Below are positions 39,984 to 47,842 of a DNA stretch of 64,000 nt, in pieces; positions within the stretch are counted from its first letter, which is position 1; each line of letters begins with the position of its first letter. The notes under the pieces are model-generated. The model made no database searches, was not told the origin of the DNA, and saw nothing but the letters and a program-made list of their open reading frames with translations. The position numbers were made by a program, and so were the translations under genes. Origin of the DNA: Citrobacter arsenatis (GTDB lineage Bacteria; Pseudomonadota; Gammaproteobacteria; Enterobacterales; Enterobacteriaceae); contig NZ_CP037864.1 in assembly GCF_004353845.1 (NCBI RefSeq), forward strand, positions 124,001 to 188,000. The letters are read 5' to 3'.

Positions 39984-40880
39984 TTACGCATAAAGTGACA
40001 AAAATGATTCGGTTTGCGCACGATTAGGAATTCCGGCTCGTCCACCCGCCTGAGTGCATTTCATCGCCGCCACCGCACTTGCGAAGCGAATCGCCTGGTC
40101 AGTCGGCATTTGCTCTGCAAGAGCTGCTGCCATTGCACCATGGAAAACATCACCTGCACCGGTTGTATCCACAACATTGACAGAAAATGCAGTCTGTTGA
40201 CACATATGACCATTTTCGATCCATAGTGACCCTTCGCCACCAAGCGTAACGTACACTTTACCATTGGTTTGCTCAGCGGCCAGTTTAAGTGCCTGTTGTG
40301 CATCATCTTGCCCGGTCATTCTCTTCAGACCTGGAGTTGAAAAAACGGCATGATCTGCCAGCGCCACCAATGGGGTTATATCTTGTGGTGTCATATCGGC
40401 ATCCAACAGCGTTGGAACTCCGGCGGCACGTGCCAGTTCGAAGGATTTCAACGTCCCTTCATGCCAACGTACATCGGCCAGAACGATGTCATACCGGGAA
40501 AAATCAATCGACTCCAGCCACCTTGCATCCGTATCGAGATCCGGGCTTGGATAGTTCACGATAATGCGTTCGCCATGCTGGTCGACTAAAATTGCGGACT
40601 GGGATGAACGGGAGTTCGGGTATTGCCGGCAGAACGCCGTATTGACCCCCCAGCTCTGAAGCTCGTTAAGCAAGGTATTCCCACAACTGTCATCGCCTAC
40701 ACGGCCTATAAAATCAACGTCAATACCAAGCTGGGCAATGGCGACAGCTGCTGTTGCCGCCGGGCCGCCACCTGTCTCCAGATATTGATTTGACTGATAT
40801 TTCCCCCCGCCATCGGGCAGGTTGTTCAGAGAATAAATACGGTCCTGAACGGTGATTCCAACACATGCAATTCTGGTCAT
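39984..40880 (-). CDS. yihV: 6-deoxy-6-sulfofructose kinase (YihV)
   Basis: A 298-residue PfkB/ribokinase-family kinase. The catalytic signature VVDTTGAGDVFHGA is present. Lys27, Asn109 (in VNYPSPDL) and Arg138 (in DVRWHEG), the residues I recall as contacting the sulfonate in the E. coli enzyme, are all conserved at identical positions. It phosphorylates 6-deoxy-6-sulfofructose at O-1. It starts divergently from yihU, 172 bases away, and is cotranscribed with csqR. Overall similarity to E. coli YihV is high, so the function is well supported. Confidence 0.93.
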   Translation of the reverse strand: MTRIACVGITVQDRIYSLNNLPDGGGKYQSNQYLETGGGPAATAAVAIAQLGIDVDFIGRVGDDSCGNTLLNELQSWGVNTAFCRQYPNSRSSQSAILVDQHGERIIVNYPSPDLDTDARWLESIDFSRYDIVLADVRWHEGTLKSFELARAAGVPTLLDADMTPQDITPLVALADHAVFSTPGLKRMTGQDDAQQALKLAAEQTNGKVYVTLGGEGSLWIENGHMCQQTAFSVNVVDTTGAGDVFHGAMAAALAEQMPTDQAIRFASAVAAMKCTQAGGRAGIPNRAQTESFLSLYA

Positions 40881-41052
40881 ATTTGGTTAGTCCTGTGTGA
40901 TCTTGTCTTCTTTTGTTCATTTTAATGACATAAATGATCAAATTAGTGACACGCGTCTTGTTTTTAGTCATAAATTACAAATATGCTCAAAAACAGACGA
41001 AAACGAGTTTTTAATTGTAATTATTTTGTCAACCTGAGACAGGAGAGCATTC
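40881..41052. promoter_or_regulatory. Divergent yihV/yihU promoter region with candidate CsqR operator
   Basis: A/T-rich 172-base gap. AATGACATAAATGAT (40924-40938) resembles AGTGACAAAAATGAT (39994-40008, between yihV and csqR, 13 of 15 bases equal). This suggests a repeated DeoR-type operator. TCATT-TT-AATGA (40917-40928) is an overlapping short inverted repeat. The second copy overlaps the yihV stop-proximal codons, so coding constraint could explain part of the match. AGGAGAG precedes the yihU ATG. Confidence 0.4.
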
Positions 41053-41943
41053 ATGACAACCGTTGCATTTTTGGGCTTGGGCCAGATGGGCAGCCCAATG
41101 GCTAATAATCTGTTGCAAAAGGGACATGCTTTGCGTGTGTTCGACGTAAACCAACAGGCAGTCAATGAATTAGTACAAAAAGGTGCGACTGCTGCTCAAA
41201 CCCCTGCTGAGGCCGCTAAAGGTGCCGAATTCATAATCACTATGCTGCCAAATGGCGATATCGTTCGGCAAGTTCTGCTGGGTAAAGATGGCGTCAGCGA
41301 AGGCCAGTCCCCCAATGCATTGGTTATTGACATGTCCACGATTCATCCATTGCAGACCGATGAGTTGATTCATGAGATGAAAGAGAAAGGCATCAGCATG
41401 ATGGATGCTCCTGTGGGCAGGACGTCAGTTAACGCGATTGACGGCACGCTGCTGATTCTTGCTGGTGGAACGCCTGAACAGGTTGAACGTGCTCGCCCTG
41501 TGCTGATGTGTATGGGGAATGAGCTGGTGGAAGCTGGCGGTCCCGGTATGGGGATCCGCGTAAAGCTCATCAATAACTATATGAGTATTGCGCTGAACGC
41601 CTTGTCAGCGGAAGCCGCTGTTCTTTGCGAGTCATTGGGTTTGAGCCTTGATGTGGCCATTAAGGTCATGAGCGGTACTGCCGCAGGCAAGGGGCACTTT
41701 ACGACAACCTGGCCTGGCAAGGTACTTAAAGGAGACCTTTCTCCGGCATTCATGGTGGACCTCGCGTTGAAAGACCTGCGTATTGCCGTCGATGTCGCTA
41801 GTCAGACCGGTACGCCGCTCAATATGGGCATTGCAGCAGAAACCTATTACACCCGTGCCAGCGAAAACGGTCGAGGCCGTCAGGACTGGAGTGCGCTGTT
41901 ATCTCAGGTTCGTCAGCAGGCTGGCCGACCAGATTCACTCTAA
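41053..41943 (+). CDS. yihU: 3-sulfolactaldehyde reductase (YihU)
   Basis: A 296-residue beta-hydroxyacid dehydrogenase. N-terminal Rossmann motif FLGLGQMGSPMANNL. Substrate loop PVGRTSVN with Arg123, and catalytic Lys171 with Asn174, Asn175 and Ser178 in KLINNYMSIALN. These match the residues known to hold the sulfonate in E. coli YihU. It reduces 3-sulfolactaldehyde to 2,3-dihydroxypropane-1-sulfonate (DHPS) with NADH, regenerating NAD+ in fermentation. It is first of the rightward operon; yihT follows 25 bases later. Confidence 0.94.
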   Translation: MTTVAFLGLGQMGSPMANNLLQKGHALRVFDVNQQAVNELVQKGATAAQTPAEAAKGAEFIITMLPNGDIVRQVLLGKDGVSEGQSPNALVIDMSTIHPLQTDELIHEMKEKGISMMDAPVGRTSVNAIDGTLLILAGGTPEQVERARPVLMCMGNELVEAGGPGMGIRVKLINNYMSIALNALSAEAAVLCESLGLSLDVAIKVMSGTAAGKGHFTTTWPGKVLKGDLSPAFMVDLALKDLRIAVDVASQTGTPLNMGIAAETYYTRASENGRGRQDWSALLSQVRQQAGRPDSL

Positions 41944-41968
41944 ATTTTAAACAGTTACAGGAGTTATT

Positions 41969-42856
41969 ATGTCTTCCCACAATACCCCATACACGCTGAA
42001 AGATATTTCTCGCCCTGGCGGTGGATTTGCCATGCTGGCCGTTGATCAGCGTGAAGCAATGCGTCTGATGTTTGCAGCGTCTGGACATCCTAAACCTGTT
42101 GCCGACAGCGTATTGACTGATTTTAAAGTTGCAGCAACACAAATTCTGTCTCCCTACGCTTCAGCGGTTCTGGCAGATAAACAATTTTGTCTCGATCAGA
42201 TTGTCTCTCAAGGTGCAGTCGCTGATTCATGTGGGCTGATTGTGGCGGCTGACCATTTTGTTCCGGGTAATGGTATTCCGGTTGATAGTGTCGAAATTGA
42301 CAGAGCAATTGATCCGCATAAAGCCCGCGAAATGGGTGCGAAAGCCATGAAGTTGTTAGTGCTGTGGCGTGAAGATGAACCCGCAGAAGAACGTTTGGCT
42401 ATGGTGGCTGAGTTTGTTCAACGCTGTCGTAGCGCAGGGCTGGTCAGCATCATTGAGCCGGTCGTCCGACCTCCTCGTCGTGGCTGGGAATTTGACCGGG
42501 AAAGCGCCATCGTTGCCGCAGCGGCTGAACTCGGCTGCACCGATGCTGACCTCTATAAAGCTGAAATGCCATTAGGCGGCAAAGGTGATGAACAGACCCT
42601 ACTTGCTGCGTGTCAAAAGTTGCATGAACAAATGAAAATGCCGTGGGTCATTCTTTCTTCTGGTGTTGATGCGGATATTTTTGGCCGCGCGGTCCGTATC
42701 GCCATGAAGGGTGGAGCTTCCGGATTCCTGGCAGGGCGTGCCGTTTGGGCATCGGTTGTTGGTGCTCAAGATCCGCAAACAATGTTGCGTGATGTGTCGG
42801 TTCCACGCTTACAACGCCTGGCAGAAATCGTCGATGAAGGGATTTCTCAGCGTTAA
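41969..42856 (+). CDS. yihT: 6-deoxy-6-sulfofructose-1-phosphate aldolase (YihT)
   Basis: A 295-residue class I aldolase close to E. coli YihT (292). The Schiff-base Lys197 lies in DLYKAEMP, the FAMLAVDQREAMR segment near residue 20 is conserved, and Arg257 in FLAGRAVW is in the phosphate/sulfonate-binding region. It splits sulfofructose-1-phosphate into dihydroxyacetone phosphate and 3-sulfolactaldehyde. The ribosome site CAGGAG is clear. The next gene, a dehydrogenase absent from K-12 yih, starts 31 bases later. Confidence 0.94.
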   Translation: MSSHNTPYTLKDISRPGGGFAMLAVDQREAMRLMFAASGHPKPVADSVLTDFKVAATQILSPYASAVLADKQFCLDQIVSQGAVADSCGLIVAADHFVPGNGIPVDSVEIDRAIDPHKAREMGAKAMKLLVLWREDEPAEERLAMVAEFVQRCRSAGLVSIIEPVVRPPRRGWEFDRESAIVAAAAELGCTDADLYKAEMPLGGKGDEQTLLAACQKLHEQMKMPWVILSSGVDADIFGRAVRIAMKGGASGFLAGRAVWASVVGAQDPQTMLRDVSVPRLQRLAEIVDEGISQR

Positions 42857-42887
42857 TCACCCATTTTAACGAATCTGGAGAAGAACC

Positions 42888-43898
42888 ATGGATAAGATTA
42901 CCCAAGTTCTATTTTCTGATATTGGGAAGGTGACCACCCAGTATGTTGAGCTGCCGCACCAGGAACTTAAACCGCAAGAAGTCCGCATTGCTCCGGTGTT
43001 TTACGGAATATGTGGCTCTGACCTGCATGTACTGAAAGGAGGACACCCATTTGCAAAACCTCCGGTTGTGCCTGGACATGAAATTGCGGCACGCGTAACT
43101 GAAGTGGGCAGTGAAGTAACGAATGTTAAGCTGGGCGATCATGTCGTAGTCGACCCAATTATGGCCTGCATGGAGTGTCGTGCTTGTAAAGCGGGTCGCT
43201 TTAATCTGTGTGAGCCGCCACAGGTTGCTGGCTTCCGGGCGCCGGGTTTTGCCCGCTCGCAGCACATTGTACCTGCACGAAACTGCCATGTTGCACCTGC
43301 TTCGTTACCACTAAAAGCACTGGCTTTCGCTGAGCCAGCAGCCTGTGCGCGTCATTGCGTAAGCCGTATGCCGAAAGCGTCATTGGAAAGTGTACTTGTG
43401 ATTGGTGCAGGGACAATTGGTTTATCCATCGTTCAAGCATTGCGCATCATGGGTGCGGGAAAGATCACAGTCATAGAGCCTGATGCCGCCAAGCGCGCGT
43501 TGTCCTTAAAGCTAGGTGCCACGGAAGTCTGGGCTCCGGGGGAATTGGATGCACAGGTCCGTTTTACGGGGGCAATTGATGTTGTTGCCGCCCAGGCCAC
43601 GCTGAATGATGCATTTACCCACGTTTATGCTGGCGGAACGGTAGTGTGCATGGGGGTACCGAGTGGCCCACGTGAAATTCCTCTGCCGATGATGCAGCGC
43701 TTCGAACGCGATTTGTTGAATTCCGGCATGTATATCCCGGAAGACTTCGATGCCGTGATTGAATGGCTTGCGGATGGACGGTTTGACACCAGCGAACTGG
43801 TGACCGATCTCTTCCCTGTCGAAGATGCGGCTAAGGCGTTTGAACGTGCGCAGCAAAATGACTCTATAAAAGTCATGCTGCAATTTGCTGAGGTTTGA
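42888..43898 (+). CDS. Zinc-dependent medium-chain alcohol/polyol dehydrogenase in a sulfoglycolysis cluster
   Basis: A 336-residue MDR-family enzyme. The catalytic zinc site is intact (Cys42 in YGICGSDLH, His64-Glu65 in VPGHE), as is the structural zinc lobe (Cys94, Cys97, Cys100, Cys108). The Rossmann motif is VIGAGTIGLSIVQAL and the following IEPD points to NAD preference. It resembles sorbitol, threonine and L-galactonate dehydrogenases rather than any yih protein. It takes the operon place of the missing YihS isomerase. Inferred: it oxidises a sulfonated polyol or related alcohol to the ketose used by YihV. A role on DHPS or 3-sulfolactaldehyde is an alternative. Confidence 0.85.
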   Translation: MDKITQVLFSDIGKVTTQYVELPHQELKPQEVRIAPVFYGICGSDLHVLKGGHPFAKPPVVPGHEIAARVTEVGSEVTNVKLGDHVVVDPIMACMECRACKAGRFNLCEPPQVAGFRAPGFARSQHIVPARNCHVAPASLPLKALAFAEPAACARHCVSRMPKASLESVLVIGAGTIGLSIVQALRIMGAGKITVIEPDAAKRALSLKLGATEVWAPGELDAQVRFTGAIDVVAAQATLNDAFTHVYAGGTVVCMGVPSGPREIPLPMMQRFERDLLNSGMYIPEDFDAVIEWLADGRFDTSELVTDLFPVEDAAKAFERAQQNDSIKVMLQFAEV

Positions 43899-43967
43899 TG
43901 CTGTAACCCTCTGTCTGGTGCTGCTTAAGGGTAGCGCCATCCTACAACAATGAAAAAGGATGCTGCG

Positions 43968-45401
43968 ATGAGTCACATCACCAGTCCTACACCTTACTCG
44001 ATCGGTCGTCCCCAGGACGTGATTGATATTGTTAATAAACATTCAGCAGTAAACACCAGTGTCGGCGTCATTTTTATCGCTCTTGGTGGCATTCTAATTG
44101 ATGCCTATCAGGCGGCGATGGTGGGTTTTGGTAATAAATATATCGCATTGCAATTTGGTATTTCACCGGGGCTGGCGGCGACGGTTAACGCCTCTGTTTT
44201 AGTCGCCGCCCTGATTGGTGGATTACTGGCAAACCGTGTGATTAACCGCTTTGGTCAAAAGCGCGCTTTTATCATCGGAATGGGCCTGTGCACAATAGGT
44301 GCCGCAGCTGTCGCGATAGCCCCGAACATCTGGTGGGTGCTGGTGTGTCGCGTAATCATGGGATTTGGCTTGGGTATTGATTTCCCGCTGGCAACAAATG
44401 CGGTGGCAGAACTACGCGGCTCAACATCTAAGAAAACCGGTTCGTCAGTTAATCTCTGGCAAATGGCCTGGTATGTATCAACGACGGTCGTCTATCTTGT
44501 GCTGCTTCCACTGTTGTTGTCGGGTATCGCGGAAGAGCAATTATGGCGCTATGGTATTTTCATTGGTGCTATTTTTGCCGTCATTATCATGATTCTGCGT
44601 TATTTCTTCATCGGTGAGTCTGCGATGTGGGCCGCACGAGTCGGACGTTATGATAAAGCCTGCGATATTCTGGCTAAACGCTATGGTGTTCATGCCCGCG
44701 TTGCTGCCAAACCAAAAAACGATGATTTTTCTGCTGAAAAAACAGAAAGTAAGTTTCATGGCGGCTATGGAATTTTATTTAACTCACGGTATCGCAAACG
44801 TACTATTCTCGGCTGCGTTGTGGCGACGATGCAAGCCTGGCAATATAACGCCGTGGGTGTTTATTTACCGCTGACTTTGGCGGGAATCCTGAGTGGCGGA
44901 TTAACCGGGGCTCTTAGCGGTTCAGCGGTAGTGAATGCCCTGTGTGGCATTACAGGGGGATTGATTGGTTCACTTATCCTCCAGCGTTTGGGAACTCGCC
45001 TTCAGTCGATGTATGGTTTCGCCGTCGTAACGGTTGCATTACTGGCTTTAGGTGCATTAGCAACCACCAACCCATGGCTTTCTTTAGGTTTGTTGGGCGC
45101 AATCATTTTCTTCCATTCAGCGGGCCCGGGCGGCCTGGGAATGACCATTGCCACACTTTCTTATCCGCCATCTATTCGCCCGACAGGCGTAGGATTTGCT
45201 CGTGCAATTATGCGTACTGGGGCGATTGCCGGACTTATTTTCTGGCCTATGTTGTGGGGTGCATTAAAGACAGAAGCGTTCTATTGGCTGGCAATTGTTC
45301 CTTTTCTCGGCTTCCTGACATGCGTGTTGATTAAGTGGGAACCACTTGGTGCAAACGTTGACGCTGAAGACGCTGAGGTACTGGCTGAGCTGGATAAATA
45401 A
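43968..45401 (+). CDS. MFS transporter (sugar-porter-like), first of two in the cluster
   Basis: A 477-residue transporter with 12 hydrophobic segments. It has the MFS loop 2-3 motif NRVINRFGQKRAFIIG, the DFPLATNAVAEL segment of the sugar/metabolite porter branch and a central hydrophilic loop. It resembles E. coli YaaU/YgcS-type transporters more than YihO or YihP, which are GPH-family symporters. The start at 43968 follows AAGGA at 7 bases; an ATG at 43950 lacks a site. It ends just before an intrinsic terminator. Likely imports the sulfonated substrate or exports DHPS; direction is unknown. Confidence 0.85.
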   Translation: MSHITSPTPYSIGRPQDVIDIVNKHSAVNTSVGVIFIALGGILIDAYQAAMVGFGNKYIALQFGISPGLAATVNASVLVAALIGGLLANRVINRFGQKRAFIIGMGLCTIGAAAVAIAPNIWWVLVCRVIMGFGLGIDFPLATNAVAELRGSTSKKTGSSVNLWQMAWYVSTTVVYLVLLPLLLSGIAEEQLWRYGIFIGAIFAVIIMILRYFFIGESAMWAARVGRYDKACDILAKRYGVHARVAAKPKNDDFSAEKTESKFHGGYGILFNSRYRKRTILGCVVATMQAWQYNAVGVYLPLTLAGILSGGLTGALSGSAVVNALCGITGGLIGSLILQRLGTRLQSMYGFAVVTVALLALGALATTNPWLSLGLLGAIIFFHSAGPGGLGMTIATLSYPPSIRPTGVGFARAIMRTGAIAGLIFWPMLWGALKTEAFYWLAIVPFLGFLTCVLIKWEPLGANVDAEDAEVLAELDK

Positions 45402-45406
45402 CAAGC

Positions 45407-45438
45407 AAGCGCGTCGCAATATGTCGACGCGCTTTTTC
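45407..45438 (+). terminator. Intrinsic terminator inside the cluster
   Basis: AAGCGCGTCG-CAATATGT-CGACGCGCTT followed by TTT is a 10-bp perfect stem plus T-run, 6 bases after the first MFS gene. It would end or attenuate the yihU-yihT-ADH-MFS transcript. The two downstream genes would then need readthrough or their own promoter. Confidence 0.85.
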
Positions 45439-45505
45439 GTATAAATCCGCCGCTTTTTTAGTGATTTTATTGCGCAGATTTCTCGCCGACCCGGAGAGGA
45501 AAATT

Positions 45506-46831
45506 ATGGCTGAAATAGAACATGTACCAGGGAAAGAGCTATCCGGCAAAGCCATGAGACGCGTTGTCATGGGCAGTTTCGCTGGCGCGTTGATGGAATG
45601 GTACGATTTTTTTATTTTCGGAACGGCGGCAGGGCTAGTCTTTGCTCCCCTGTTTTTCCCTGATAGAGATCCTTTTATTGGTTTAATCGCCGCATTCGCC
45701 ACCTTTGGTGTGGGTTTTCTGTCACGTCCGCTTGGAGGCATTGTTTTTGGCCACTTTGGCGATAAAGTCGGTCGCAAAATAACGTTGATTTGGACGTTAG
45801 CGATAGTTGGTTCCTCAACGTTTTTAATCGGTTTCATTCCAACATACCAGGATATTGGGATCTGGGCCCCGATTATATTAATGGTTCTGCGCCTGGTTCA
45901 GGGATTCGGTCTGGGTGGGGAATATGGCGGGGCTGCATTGATGACTATTGAATCTGCGCCTGAGGCGAAGCGTGGGTTTTTAGGTTCGCTCCCACAAACA
46001 GCAGCCTCAGTGGGGATTATGCTGGCGACAGGGGTGTTTGCATTATGCAATCACTTCCTGACCCAGGAAGAGTTTCTGGCTTGGGGATGGCGTATCCCTT
46101 TTTGGCTATCTGCCATCATGTTAATTGTTGGGATGTTCATACGGTTACATACTGAAGAAACACTGGATTTTAAAAAACAAAAAACGGCTGTCTCACAGGA
46201 ACAATCAGCACCACCGTTGTTTGAACTTTTCCGTAAGCATCCACGGAATATTCTGTTGGCTCTAGGGGCCAGGCTGGCGGAGAGCGTTTCGTCGAACATC
46301 ATTAATGCCTTTGGTATTGTCTATATTTCCAGCCAGTTGGCATTATCAAGGGATATTCCACTCAACGGCATGCTAATCGCCTCAGCAATTGGCATTGTGT
46401 GTTGTCCATTAATTGGTTGGATCTCTGACCGCGTTGGGCAACGGAAGATGTATTTATTTGGCGCTGGTTTTTGCATCCTTTTTGCATTCCCATTCTTCCT
46501 GCTGCTGGATACGAAAAGCACACTTATCATCTGGTGCTGCATGATTCTTGGCTATAACCTGGGGCCAACGATGATGTTTGCAGTACAGCCCACCTTATTT
46601 ACCCGTATGTTCGGAACACGAGTGCGCTATACGGGTCTTTCCTTTGCATATCAGTTCTCAGCAATTCTGGGTGGGTTGAGCCCGCTCATTGCCTCCAGTT
46701 TGTTGGCGCTGGGAGGCGGGAAACCGTGGTATGTAGCACTGTTTCTGTTTGTTATCTCAATACTTTCATTCATTTGCGTCTGGCTTATCGAGCCACATTC
46801 AGACAATAAAAATGGCGCTAATAACATTTAA
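45506..46831 (+). CDS. MFS metabolite:H+ symporter (MHS family), second transporter of the cluster
   Basis: A 441-residue protein of the MHS branch (ProP, ShiA, KgtP, YhjE). Seen: GALMEWYDFFIFGTAAGLVF in helix 1, SRPLGGIVFGHFGDKVGRK in loop 2-3, and QGFGLGGEYGGAA in helix 4. GGAGAGGA 7 bases before ATG 45506 sets the start; an upstream in-frame ATG overlaps the terminator tail and is rejected. The family carries small organic anions and zwitterions, so sulfonate import or DHPS/sulfolactate export is a reasonable inference. The region looks more A/T-rich than flanking core genes. Confidence 0.87.
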   Translation: MAEIEHVPGKELSGKAMRRVVMGSFAGALMEWYDFFIFGTAAGLVFAPLFFPDRDPFIGLIAAFATFGVGFLSRPLGGIVFGHFGDKVGRKITLIWTLAIVGSSTFLIGFIPTYQDIGIWAPIILMVLRLVQGFGLGGEYGGAALMTIESAPEAKRGFLGSLPQTAASVGIMLATGVFALCNHFLTQEEFLAWGWRIPFWLSAIMLIVGMFIRLHTEETLDFKKQKTAVSQEQSAPPLFELFRKHPRNILLALGARLAESVSSNIINAFGIVYISSQLALSRDIPLNGMLIASAIGIVCCPLIGWISDRVGQRKMYLFGAGFCILFAFPFFLLLDTKSTLIIWCCMILGYNLGPTMMFAVQPTLFTRMFGTRVRYTGLSFAYQFSAILGGLSPLIASSLLALGGGKPWYVALFLFVISILSFICVWLIEPHSDNKNGANNI

Positions 46832-46861
46832 CTTCTTACCGAAATATCAGAGAGTAATTTC

Positions 46862-47752
46862 ATGAACAATGAATTGAATACTGAGCATTATCAAGCATTA
46901 CAACGTGCTTTTGATACCGCCTGGCCGGGACCGATCGGCCAACCCATTTTTCTGGAAAAAGGACATCTACGTCTGCAAATTTTTCCGCGCGATGGTGCCA
47001 GAATCACCTCGCTTCAGGCGTTTGGTTTTGAAGTGTTGCGTCAATGGGAGCCACAGCGTAAAGCATTTCAGTATGGCTGCTTTCCTATGGTTCCTTGGGC
47101 TGGCCGCCTTGGCGATGCAACATTGACCGTGGGGGAGAAACAGTACGTATTACCTGCTAACAAACCGCCTCATGCTCTACATGGTATGGCCTGTTATTCA
47201 TCATGGGAAATTGTCGAACATCAAACGGATACCTTGAAACTGCGCATGCTACTGGGCGCTCCTTGGCCCTGGCAAGGAGAGGTCCTGCAGACGCTGACTC
47301 TTGAAGACGATGCGTTAATTCTGCGACTTGAAATTCACACCATGTCTGAAACTTTTCCGGCATCTGCTGGATGGCACCCCTGGTTTGAAAAACAACTGGG
47401 CCAGCAGAATGAAGAAGATGAATTACTGGTATGTTTTAAGGCCGACTGGCAGGAAGAAGCAGGGAATAATGAGTTACCAACAGGTAATAAAATCCCTCCA
47501 CAATCAGGTCCGTGGGATGACTGCTTTGGTTTTAATGACGGTCTCAATGTCAGATTACAGTGGCCAGGTAAGCTGAGTATGACGATGACATCGAGTGCGC
47601 AAAGCCTGGTCGTTTTTGACAAACAGCCCGACGCAACATGTGTCAACCCGCTTACTCAGGCGCCAAATGCGATAAATAGGACACCCCAGTTTGTCAGTGC
47701 AGGTCTTCCGTTGGTGATTGAGTCGCGCTGGCAATTTACACAGGAATTCTGA
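46862..47752 (+). CDS. Aldose 1-epimerase family protein (mutarotase), divergent from YihR
   Basis: A 296-residue galactose-mutarotase-fold protein. HALHGM carries the first conserved His, AGWHPWF the second, and the C-terminal VIESRWQF the segment holding the family Glu. It belongs to the same broad family as E. coli YihR (sulfoquinovose mutarotase) but aligns poorly with it, so orthology is doubtful. Thirty bases after the second transporter. Inferred: interconverts anomers of the aldose substrate or product. A mutarotase implies that an aldose is involved, which the polyol hypothesis must accommodate. Confidence 0.8.
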   Translation: MNNELNTEHYQALQRAFDTAWPGPIGQPIFLEKGHLRLQIFPRDGARITSLQAFGFEVLRQWEPQRKAFQYGCFPMVPWAGRLGDATLTVGEKQYVLPANKPPHALHGMACYSSWEIVEHQTDTLKLRMLLGAPWPWQGEVLQTLTLEDDALILRLEIHTMSETFPASAGWHPWFEKQLGQQNEEDELLVCFKADWQEEAGNNELPTGNKIPPQSGPWDDCFGFNDGLNVRLQWPGKLSMTMTSSAQSLVVFDKQPDATCVNPLTQAPNAINRTPQFVSAGLPLVIESRWQFTQEF

Positions 47753-47842
47753 TGGCTTAGCCAATAATCCCGACAGGGACGCATAGTCAAACTTCTCCTT
47801 TCCCGCTACAGTTATTCATCCACGGCGAATAAGGAGAAGGGC

